Assembly: GCA_045588575.1 (NCBI GenBank)
Contig: JAZNEJ010000004.1
Span: forward strand, 1 to 53,135
Source: RGIG5299 sp045588575
Lineage (GTDB): Bacteria; Bacillota; Clostridia; Oscillospirales; RGIG5299
Length of the DNA stretch: 53,135 nucleotides
Direction: 5' to 3'
Part shown: positions 40,678 to 47,196 of the stretch, in pieces
How positions within the stretch are numbered: the stretch's first letter is position 1
Layout: each line of letters starts with the position of its first letter
Program-made: the position numbers and the translations under genes
The notes under the pieces: generated by a model
What the model was told of the DNA's origin: nothing
The model's database searches: none
Seen by the model: the letters and a program-made list of their open reading frames with translations, nothing else

Positions 40678-42333
40678 GTGCATAAAAGTCTTTACAGAAA
40701 ATACAGACCGCAGGCTTTTTTTGACGTTGTGGGCCAAGAACACATAACGGCAACCTTGAAAAATGAAATAATGTCGGGGAAAACGGCACACGCCTATCTT
40801 TTTACAGGTACGAGAGGCACGGGAAAAACAACTTGTGCCAAAATTTTTGCAAAAGCGGTAAACTGCTTAAATCCCGTTAACGGAAATCCGTGTAACCAAT
40901 GTGAAATATGCAATGCCATTTCCGAAAACGAGGTAATGGATATTGTTGAAATAGATGCGGCAAGCAACAACAGTGTTGACGACATTCGCGAGCTTCGTGA
41001 AGACGTTATTTATTCTCCCTCGGTTTCGAAATATAAGATTTATATTATCGACGAGGTTCATATGCTCTCGAACTCCGCCTTCAATGCGCTTCTTAAAACG
41101 CTTGAAGAGCCGCCTGCACACGTTATTTTTATTCTCGCAACTACCGAGGTTAATAAAGTGCCCATGACGGTTTTATCGAGATGTCAGCGCTTTGATTTCA
41201 GGCGTCTTACCGTTAATGAAATTTTCGAGCATCTTGTAAAAATATGCAAGAGCGAAAAAATAGAATTTGAAAACGATGCTATCTCCCTCGTGGCAAGGCT
41301 TGGAGACGGAAGCGTTCGCGATGCTCTTTCGGTGCTTGACCAATGCGTTGGAGCAGGGGAGAAGTTAACCCTTGATTTAGTTGAAAAAATGACTCAAAGC
41401 ACGGGCAGAGAAGTTTTTTTTGAAATTTCAAAATCTGTTTCCGAAAAAGATTTTTCTGAAGCTCTTTCAATTATTTCAAGGCTTTATTACACCTCTAAGG
41501 ACCTTCAAAAAATAAATGAAGATATGATTTCCTTCTTTAGAGACGTTATGATAATCAAAGAGGTTGGAATTAAAGAGGGCTTGGTTGTTTGCAGCGAAAC
41601 CGACGCTAAAAAATTTAACGAAATTGCAGCAAAATTTACAACGCTTGAAATAATAAATATTATTGAAACGTTGCAAGCCTCGCTTGAAAAAATGCCGCGC
41701 ACGGTTAATAAAAGAGTTTTACTTGAAATGACCTTTTTAAAGCTTTGCGCCGCAAAAAGCGGAGTTGCAGCCGTGAAAACGGAAGAGGTTGATTTTTCAT
41801 CGGTTTCGGAAAAGAAAAAAACGGTTGAGCCGAAGCCCGAACCCGTTAAAACCGAACCGGAGGCTACTTCTGCTCCGGTAAAAGAGGAGGCACCGCTTCC
41901 CGATGCTCCGCCTTGGGAACCCGACGAGTTTTTTGAACAGCCTAAAAAAGAAGAAGCTAAACCGATAATTCCGGAACCGAAGAAAGAAATTCCAAAAGAA
42001 ACTGTAAAACCTTCGGCAAACGGCGGATTTGATAAATGGAATGAAATTTTAAACGAACTTAAAGCAAACGGAAAAATGGGGCTTTGGGCAATGCTTTTAG
42101 GCTCTACTGCCGAAAAATCGGGCAATTCGCTCATAGTTAAAGCGCCGAATTTGGCGGCGGCAGACATTCTCAAATTACCCACAACAGTAAGTGATTTGGC
42201 GGCGGCAGCAAAAGCCGTTACCGGTGAAAGCTATATAATCGAAACTGCCGATAAAAAGGCAAAAACCGAAAAAAGCGGCGATTTGTTTGATAATTGGCTT
42301 GAAAACAATATAAACGATATTGATTTAACTTGA
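40678..42333 (+). CDS. dnaX: DNA polymerase III gamma/tau subunit
   Basis: A 551-residue clamp-loader ATPase. It starts HKSLYRKYRPQAF; Walker A GTRGTGKTT (about 45), the zinc site C-x8-C-x2-C-x2-C (CLNPVNGNPCNQCEIC), Walker B YIIDEVHML, and SRC arginine finger ATTEVNKVPMTVLSRCQRF. Residues 380-450 form a Pro/Glu/Lys linker, followed by a tau-type C-terminal domain. The GTG at 40678 follows AAAGGAGG; the longer frame crosses the SRP RNA. A run of seven A (41815-41821) opens the linker, and a -1 shift there meets TGA two codons later, which could make a short gamma form. Confidence 0.96.
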   Translation: MHKSLYRKYRPQAFFDVVGQEHITATLKNEIMSGKTAHAYLFTGTRGTGKTTCAKIFAKAVNCLNPVNGNPCNQCEICNAISENEVMDIVEIDAASNNSVDDIRELREDVIYSPSVSKYKIYIIDEVHMLSNSAFNALLKTLEEPPAHVIFILATTEVNKVPMTVLSRCQRFDFRRLTVNEIFEHLVKICKSEKIEFENDAISLVARLGDGSVRDALSVLDQCVGAGEKLTLDLVEKMTQSTGREVFFEISKSVSEKDFSEALSIISRLYYTSKDLQKINEDMISFFRDVMIIKEVGIKEGLVVCSETDAKKFNEIAAKFTTLEIINIIETLQASLEKMPRTVNKRVLLEMTFLKLCAAKSGVAAVKTEEVDFSSVSEKKKTVEPKPEPVKTEPEATSAPVKEEAPLPDAPPWEPDEFFEQPKKEEAKPIIPEPKKEIPKETVKPSANGGFDKWNEILNELKANGKMGLWAMLLGSTAEKSGNSLIVKAPNLAAADILKLPTTVSDLAAAAKAVTGESYIIETADKKAKTEKSGDLFDNWLENNINDIDLT

Positions 42334-42348
42334 TAAGGAGATTTTAAA

Positions 42349-42690
42349 ATGAAGGTTAGAATTCCCAAGGATTTCGGTGGCGGAAGCCGTGAAAATATGA
42401 TGAATAAAATAAACGCTCTTCAAACCGAAATGGCTGAAAAACAGGCTGAATTGCAGTCAACCGAATATTCGGCAACCGCAGGCGGCGGTGCGGTATCTGT
42501 TACCGTTAACGGCGCTCATAAGCTTTTAAAGCTTGATATAAATCCCGACGTTGTTGATGCCGACGATATTGAAATGCTTTCCGATATGATTATTGCCGCG
42601 GTTAACGAGGCAAACGATAACGCCGTTAAAGATTACGAAACGGTTATGGGAGAGCTCACGGGTGGTCTTAACATTCCCGGCTTAATGTAA
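42349..42690 (+). CDS. ebfC: YbaB/EbfC nucleoid-associated protein
   Basis: A 113-residue helical and beta-hairpin protein: NMMNKINALQTEMAEKQAEL, then GGGAVSVTVNGAHKLLKLDI, typical of the YbaB/EbfC family that binds DNA as a dimer. It starts 15 bp after dnaX, followed by recR at 11 bp, the standard dnaX-ebfC-recR order. Confidence 0.95.
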   Translation: MKVRIPKDFGGGSRENMMNKINALQTEMAEKQAELQSTEYSATAGGGAVSVTVNGAHKLLKLDINPDVVDADDIEMLSDMIIAAVNEANDNAVKDYETVMGELTGGLNIPGLM

Positions 42691-42701
42691 GGAAAATTAA
42701 A

Positions 42702-43298
42702 ATGCAGTATGCTTTAACACTTGCCAAACTTATAGAGCAGTTTCAAAAGCTTCCCTCGGTTGGAAGTAAATCGGCTCAAAGAATGGCTTATTACGTGCTT
42801 TCTCTTTCAGAGGAGGAAGCAAAAAACTTTGCCGAGGCAATTATAAACGCAAAGCAAAACATACACTATTGCTCGGTTTGTTGCGATTTTACAGATGAAG
42901 ACGTTTGCGCAATTTGCTCTAACACCAAAAGAGATAGAACGCAAATTTGCATCGTTGAGGAATCAAAGGATATTGCGGCAATTGAAAAATCGGGCGAATA
43001 TTTCGGTGTTTACCATGTGCTTCACGGCAGACTTTCTCCTTTAAAGGGAATAAGCGCCGAAGATATTAAAATAAGAGAGCTTCTCGAGCGTTTAAAGGAT
43101 ACCGACGTGCGAGAGGTAATTATGGCTACCAATCCCAACTTGGAAGGGGAAGCTACCGCAATGTATATAAGCAAGCTTTTAAAGCCTTTGGGAATAAAGG
43201 TTACCCGTCTTGCTTACGGAATTCCGGTTGGCTCCGACCTTGAATTTGCCGACGATATGACGTTGCGCCGCGCATTAGAGGGAAGAAAAGAGATTTAA
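42702..43298 (+). CDS. recR: Recombination mediator RecR
   Basis: A 198-residue protein. Helix-hairpin-helix LPSVGSKSAQRMAYY near the N-terminus, zinc-finger CSVCCDFTDEDVCAIC (about 57-72), Toprim domain (ICIVEESKDI to PNLEGEATAMYI). It helps load RecA on gapped DNA with RecF/RecO. The stop overlaps the start of mrnC (TAATG). Confidence 0.96.
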   Translation: MQYALTLAKLIEQFQKLPSVGSKSAQRMAYYVLSLSEEEAKNFAEAIINAKQNIHYCSVCCDFTDEDVCAICSNTKRDRTQICIVEESKDIAAIEKSGEYFGVYHVLHGRLSPLKGISAEDIKIRELLERLKDTDVREVIMATNPNLEGEATAMYISKLLKPLGIKVTRLAYGIPVGSDLEFADDMTLRRALEGRKEI

Positions 43299-43729
43299 TG
43301 ATAATTAAAATTGACGATGAAAAACTTAAAGCTCCCGAAGAAACAAGGAATATGGAAAGCCTTGCGCTTGCCTATCTCGGCGATGCCGTTATAGAAATGC
43401 TTGCAAGAGACCATACCTTTTCAAACTATGCGGGAACACATATAGGAGAGCTTCATAAAAAAACGGTTAACTACGTTTCGGCAAATGCGCAAAGTCTTGC
43501 TCTTAACAAAATTCTTCCCATCTTAACGGAGGAAGAAGAGGGCGTTTATAAGAGAGGACGAAACGTTAAAAGCCATTCCGTTCCCAAACATACCGACCCT
43601 GCAGTATATCATCGTTCAACAGGTTTGGAAGCTCTTTTCGGTTTTTTATATTTAACAGGTCAAACCGAAAGAATACAGAATTTATTTAATATTGGTTTTT
43701 TAGACAACGACAAAACGGAGGAAATTTAA
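43298..43729 (+). CDS. mrnC: Mini-ribonuclease III
   Basis: A 143-residue RNase III-like catalytic domain without a double-stranded RNA-binding domain. LALAYLGDAVIEMLAR carries the signature acids, and TGLEALFGFLYLTGQ the second acidic motif. In Bacillus it matures 23S rRNA ends. Translationally coupled to recR and followed directly by yebC without any gap. Confidence 0.94.
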   Translation: MIIKIDDEKLKAPEETRNMESLALAYLGDAVIEMLARDHTFSNYAGTHIGELHKKTVNYVSANAQSLALNKILPILTEEEEGVYKRGRNVKSHSVPKHTDPAVYHRSTGLEALFGFLYLTGQTERIQNLFNIGFLDNDKTEEI

Positions 43730-44452
43730 ATGTCGGGACATTCAAAATGGAAAAATATAATGCACAAAAAGAGCAAAAGTGATGCTCAGCGTGCAAAAAT
43801 CTTTACGAAAATAGGATTGGAAATTACCCTTGCAGTAAAAAGCGGCGGACCTGACCCCGTTGCGAACTCTTCTCTTAAAGCCGCCATCGATAAAGCAAAG
43901 GCAAATAACGTGCCTAACGATAATATTGAAAGAGTTATTAAAAAAGCTTCCGGCGCAGGCGATGCAAATAACTATGAGTCCATTACTTATGAGGGATACG
44001 GACCCAAGGGTATTGCCATTATCGTTGAAACCATTACCGATAACAGAAACAGAACGGCGGGTGATTTGCGCCATTATTTCGATAAATTCGGCGGAAATTT
44101 AGGCACGGTTGGCTCGGTTTCGTGGATGTTTGCCGAAAAAGGCGTTATCGTTATTGAAAAAGAGGATATCGACGAAGATAAGCTTATGGAAGATGCAATG
44201 GATACCGGTGCAATCGACTTTACTTCCGACGACGAGGTTTTCGAAATTTTTACCGATACCGATGAGGTTTCAAAGGTTGCCGAACAGCTTGCCGCAAAGG
44301 GTTATAAATTCCTTTCGGCGCAGCCTGAGATGATTCCTTCAAACTATATTGCTCTTTCGGATGAGGAAGATATTAAGAATATAGATAAGCTTTTGGAAGC
44401 ATTAGAAGATAACGGCGACGTTCAAAACGTTTGGCATAACTACGAAGAATAA
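43730..44452 (+). CDS. yebC: YebC/PmpR-family protein
   Basis: A 240-residue protein of the YebC/TACO1 family. It begins MSGHSKWKNIMHKKSKSDAQ, the family hallmark, followed by YEGYGPKGIAIIVETITDN and an acidic second domain. Members act as transcription regulators or ribosome-associated factors that relieve stalling at proline stretches. It starts right after the mrnC stop and is followed by a strong terminator that closes the core operon. Confidence 0.96.
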   Translation: MSGHSKWKNIMHKKSKSDAQRAKIFTKIGLEITLAVKSGGPDPVANSSLKAAIDKAKANNVPNDNIERVIKKASGAGDANNYESITYEGYGPKGIAIIVETITDNRNRTAGDLRHYFDKFGGNLGTVGSVSWMFAEKGVIVIEKEDIDEDKLMEDAMDTGAIDFTSDDEVFEIFTDTDEVSKVAEQLAAKGYKFLSAQPEMIPSNYIALSDEEDIKNIDKLLEALEDNGDVQNVWHNYEE

Positions 44453-44463
44453 GATTATAAAAA

Positions 44464-44492
44464 ACGAAAAGCTGATAAAATCAGCTTTTCGT
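44464..44492 (+). terminator. Terminator after yebC
   Basis: Perfect stem CGAAAAGCTGAT/ATCAGCTTTTCG with an AAA loop. Confidence 0.9.
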
Positions 44493-44500
44493 GTAATAAT

Positions 44501-44520
44501 CGGGGTGTGGCGCAGTTGGG
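44501..44520 (+). pseudogene. tRNA-Pro 5' fragment 1
   Basis: CGGGGTGTGGCGCAGTTGG matches the acceptor and D-arm start of tRNA-Pro, then departs. With the AATAAT before it, 25 bp are repeated at 44670-44694. Confidence 0.75.
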
Positions 44521-44675
44521 GACGTTTCCGAGCGCTGCCTGAGGCAGAAGAAGCGAGGAAAAAGGAGTGGCAGCAACTGGCGATTGGCAAGTGAGTAAAC
44601 GAACGCAGACAGAGCCTTAGTTGCAACAGGAAGCGCAGCGGACAACTGCAAAATTATATATTATAATTAAATAAT

Positions 44676-44713
44676 CGGGGTGTGGCGCAGTTGGTAGCGT
44701 GGGTGGTTTGGGA
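44676..44713 (+). pseudogene. tRNA-Pro 5' half, fragment 2
   Basis: CGGGGTGTGGCGCAGTTGGT continues through a D-arm to an anticodon-loop TTTGGGA, then stops: the 3' half of the tRNA is missing. Confidence 0.78.
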
Positions 44714-44873
44714 GCGTGCCTAGCAGTTGTAGCCGCAAAAATGAAAAAGTCCCGAAAAGCCTTTAACGGTGCGTACTTTCGGCACTTTAAGAAAACGCAA
44801 AACAGCGTAGATTTTGCGTTTGACCACAGTTTGTCCCACTTCCACGCAAAAAGCAGAAAAATTGAATAGATAT

Positions 44874-44949
44874 CCGGGTGTGGCGCAGCTGGGAGCGCGG
44901 GTGGTTTGGGACCATCAGGCCGCAGGTTCGATCCCTGTCACTCGGACCA
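44874..44949 (+). tRNA. tRNA-Pro (anticodon UGG)
   Basis: A 76-nt tRNA with encoded CCA. Acceptor CCGGGTG/CACTCGG (one G-U), anticodon stem-loop GGTGG-TTTGGGA-CCATC giving UGG, T-arm GCAGG-TTCGATC-CCTGT. The D-loop is one base shorter than in the two upstream fragments and the stems contain G-U pairs, so it may be a diverged copy, but the fold is complete. Confidence 0.9.
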
Positions 44950-44952
44950 AAA

Positions 44953-44987
44953 AAAGGCTCAGGAACATTGATTCCTGAGCCTTTTTC
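44953..44987 (+). terminator. Terminator of tRNA-Pro
   Basis: Stem AAAGGCTCAGGAA/TTCCTGAGCCTTT with T-run. Confidence 0.9.
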
Positions 44988-45062
44988 TTTGTTTACTGCG
45001 GGGCAATTATTGAGAGCGATTCTTATAAGTCGTCCTTTTATTATGCAACTGCACAACGCCTA

Positions 45063-45091
45063 TTGAAAAAGAACTCGTTTTATGGTAAAAT
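45063..45091 (+). promoter_or_regulatory. Promoter of the deoxyribosyltransferase-like gene
   Basis: TTGAAA (45063-45068), 17 bp, TAAAAT (45086-45091). Confidence 0.68.
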
Positions 45092-45111
45092 GTGAAAAAG
45101 GGGGTTGTATT

Positions 45112-46014
45112 ATGAGTACAGAATCAACGAAAATGAAATGCTTTATTATTACTCCTATTGGAGATGAGAAGGATCCCATTAGGCGCCATATTGAAGGAGT
45201 TATCGAGGCAGCTATCACTCCTGCTTTAGGTGAAAAATATGAAATAGTTGTAGCACACAAAATATATGAGCCAGGTTCTATAACTAAACAGATTATCTCG
45301 GAAATTTACAATTCCGAATTAGTGATAGCAAATATCACTAATCGCAATCCAAATGTTATGTATGAACTTGCATTGCGACATGCAATTGGAAAACCCGTTA
45401 TTACAATCGCTGAAAAAGGTACTTCTTTACCTGCTGATATTGTAACCGAGCGTACAATTTTCTATTACAATGATGCCAAAGGCGTTTTAGAACTCATTGA
45501 AGATTTGAAAAAAGCCGAATCGGAGATTGATTTAAGCAAAACAAGTGGTCCAATCGTCGAAGTGTTGCGCGACATTAGTCATGATGCTATCGTATTGCAA
45601 AACATCAAACAAACAGACATCGATGACTTCCAACCTTTAGAATACATAATTGATCGCTTAAATCGTATAGAAGATGCGGTTATGGCTTCGCGAAGACGTA
45701 CGATAGTTAGATATAATTCCGATGATAGTTTGCCACGGAAAACAGGGGTTATTTTCCGTTATGACGATATTAATCGTAGTTGCCACAAAGGCACATTACT
45801 CAATCGCCTTTCGCGTGTACAAAATGTAGATCCAAATGCTATCGTTGACGATGTCGTGGTCGATTTTGATAAGAAAACAATATTGATTGTTTTAACCATG
45901 ATGGATTTGCTTGATGTTCCTGAGATATATCGTTTTTTTCAAAAAGTATTATCTGAGTTTGGATTTAAGAATGTATCTGTAGAGGCTGCACAATCTTGCG
46001 CACCAATTAAGTAG
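45112..46014 (+). CDS. Nucleoside 2-deoxyribosyltransferase/TIR-like domain protein
   Basis: A 300-residue soluble protein. Residues 8-125 (CFIITPIGDEKDPIRRHIEG, IANITNRNPNVMYELALRHA) fit a widespread family with the nucleoside 2-deoxyribosyltransferase/TIR-related flavodoxin-like fold; the NxxxYELxxR motif contains the likely catalytic Glu. The C-terminal 100 residues form an alpha/beta domain that I do not recognise. Proteins of this fold can cleave N-glycosidic bonds of nucleotides or NAD, and some act in antiviral defence. The start is ATG 45112 after AAAGGGGG; an upstream ATG lies in the promoter. It is the first gene of the island after tRNA-Pro. Confidence 0.68.
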   Translation: MSTESTKMKCFIITPIGDEKDPIRRHIEGVIEAAITPALGEKYEIVVAHKIYEPGSITKQIISEIYNSELVIANITNRNPNVMYELALRHAIGKPVITIAEKGTSLPADIVTERTIFYYNDAKGVLELIEDLKKAESEIDLSKTSGPIVEVLRDISHDAIVLQNIKQTDIDDFQPLEYIIDRLNRIEDAVMASRRRTIVRYNSDDSLPRKTGVIFRYDDINRSCHKGTLLNRLSRVQNVDPNAIVDDVVVDFDKKTILIVLTMMDLLDVPEIYRFFQKVLSEFGFKNVSVEAAQSCAPIK

Positions 46015-46016
46015 TA

Positions 46017-46062
46017 AAAAGGAAAAGGGACTGCTGTTTTCACAGCTGTCCCTTTTCCTTTT
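46017..46062. terminator. Bidirectional terminator
   Basis: Long stem AAAAGGAAAAGGGACWG/CWGTCCCTTTTCCTTTT between convergent genes; its right arm overlaps the end of the minus-strand CDS. Confidence 0.88.
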
Positions 46063-46378
46063 CTTCCGCGATCTCCGCTTTGACTCTTTCAATCATCTCA
46101 GTGAGTTTGATTTCACATTGCTCTTTCGTTTCGGCGTAGACGTTAAATTTCTTCCGTTTGCCGCCGGGCAGTCTTGGGAAGAAGCTGCCTTCCCAGAGGT
46201 TGTCGTTTATCTGATACAGGCATCCGGTGCCGCTCTTTCGTATCTTCCTCGGGACGGGCTCGGGATGCGGCTCTGTGGGCGCACACGGGGCGTTTAAGGA
46301 AGGTTGATCTGCGCCCTTTTGTGGAGCTGTGTAGAACGTCATAATAAGTGCGAGGATGATGGTGATTAACTTTTTCAT
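46040..46378 (-). CDS. Exported small protein with integrase-arm-like domain
   Basis: A 112-residue protein. Residues 1-17 (MKKLITIILALIMTFYT) look like a signal peptide. After a Pro-rich stretch, SGTGCLYQINDNLWEGSF (about 49-66) and VYAETKEQCEIKLTEMIE resemble the AP2-like arm DNA-binding domain found at the N-terminus of phage and transposon tyrosine integrases. Finding it with a signal peptide and without a catalytic domain is odd. The start at 46378 has AGAAAGGAAAT upstream; a longer frame has no such site. It may be a remnant of an integrase gene or a domesticated protein. Confidence 0.6.
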   Translation of the reverse strand: MKKLITIILALIMTFYTAPQKGADQPSLNAPCAPTEPHPEPVPRKIRKSGTGCLYQINDNLWEGSFFPRLPGGKRKKFNVYAETKEQCEIKLTEMIERVKAEIAEEKEKGQL

Positions 46379-46442
46379 ATATGTATTTCCTTTCTGAGCA
46401 CACCCTTCGCGGCTCAACACAAGAATAAACTGAAAAACAAAT

Positions 46443-46457
46443 AAGTCCAGAGAGAAT
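46443..46457 (-). repeat. 15-bp box upstream of the integrase-arm-like gene
   Basis: AAGTCCAGAGAGAAT (plus strand) is repeated exactly at 47089-47103. Both lie about 65-80 bp before a minus-strand start codon; on that strand they read ATTCTCTCTGGACTT and could include a -35. Confidence 0.5.
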
Positions 46458-46505
46458 CGGAAGGGAAGAGGAATCGCACACATTTTGGTACGATTCCTCT
46501 GTGCG

Positions 46506-46777
46506 TTATTCGATTTCCGTATTCATCACCTCGATGATGATCCTGGCGCCAAGCTAAACCCTCTCGCAAACGCTTCACGTTCCGCGATTCCGTACATCTC
46601 GTTGGTGCACTCGGTGAACTTCTCAAGTATCTCCTTTTCTTCGTCGTTCATCCGCTTCTGCAGGTCCTCTTCATGCCGAACAATGTATCCAAGTAGTTCC
46701 GAATACTTACTCCCTTTCTTGAAGTCCCTCTCGCAGGGGGAGATGTTGCCGTACCATAATTCATCAAGGATTCTCAT
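46506..46777 (-). pseudogene. DUF6809-family gene with a frameshift
   Basis: The first 76 or so codons (MRILDELWYGNISPCERDFK...) match DUF6809, a small family common on mobile elements and in Clostridia. The frame stops early with LAPGSSSR, but adding one base near 46551 restores SLGARIIIEVMNTEIE and a stop at 46508-46506, the expected end of the family. It therefore carries a 1-bp deletion, real or a sequencing error. AAGGAGGACGGCG precedes the ATG. Function of the family is unknown. Confidence 0.72.
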
Positions 46778-47036
46778 CGCCGTCCTCCTTTGTGCCGAGT
46801 GCGTCCTGAATCATCACCGATATTAGTATCTTTCCGAACACCTCGATTTCCTTCTCATCATCGCCGAACTGATAGTCGCCGAACCGCTTGATTGCCAAGC
46901 CGATGTACTCGGGCTTGACGTTTGGAAATAGCCGCCTCAGCTCCTCCGGCACCATAATGAGAGAGCGGCTCCGCCTCGGGAAATCCCGATTCAGAACCGC
47001 TCCGTTTTCAGTATTTACTTTCTTCTTCTGTGTCAT
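46764..47036 (-). CDS. Hypothetical mobile-element protein
   Basis: A 90-residue soluble protein beginning MTQKKKVNTENGAVLNRDFP, with IGLAIKRFGDYQFGDDEKEI in the middle; I do not recognise a family. It overlaps the DUF6809 start by 14 bp, and the two are translated in tandem. The ATG at 47036 follows AGGAGGAAGT. The 15-bp box at 47089-47103 lies 53 bp further upstream. Confidence 0.65.
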   Translation of the reverse strand: MTQKKKVNTENGAVLNRDFPRRSRSLIMVPEELRRLFPNVKPEYIGLAIKRFGDYQFGDDEKEIEVFGKILISVMIQDALGTKEDGDENP

Positions 47037-47088
47037 ATGCACTTCCTCCTTTTCGTAGTAGCACACACAATATCACAGGAAGGGACGG

Positions 47089-47103
47089 AAGTCCAGAGAG
47101 AAT
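47089..47103 (-). repeat. 15-bp box upstream of the hypothetical gene
   Basis: Exact second copy of the box at 46443-46457, placed similarly before a start codon. On the minus strand TGGACT, 17 bp, TATTGT could form a promoter. Confidence 0.5.
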
Positions 47104-47196
47104 GATGAGTTATCAATTAAGTAACATTCACGCTTTTAAGTGCAAATACGAACTTTAATTTGAGAGAAAGTCAGCGCTTCTTCAATAATGTTTACT

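Larger units (their letters stand above)
44493..44873 (+). other. Disrupted tRNA-Pro region without a gene
   Basis: This 381-bp stretch carries two tRNA-Pro 5' fragments (44501-44520 and 44676-44713) separated by GC-rich, repeat-like sequence. The remaining 44714-44873 holds no ORF that I believe. Confidence 0.7.

Noticed and set aside
44402..45056. Minus-strand ORFs across the tRNA-Pro region
   Set aside because: They translate the antisense of tRNA-Pro (the familiar DRDRTCG-type false protein) and have no ribosome binding sites.
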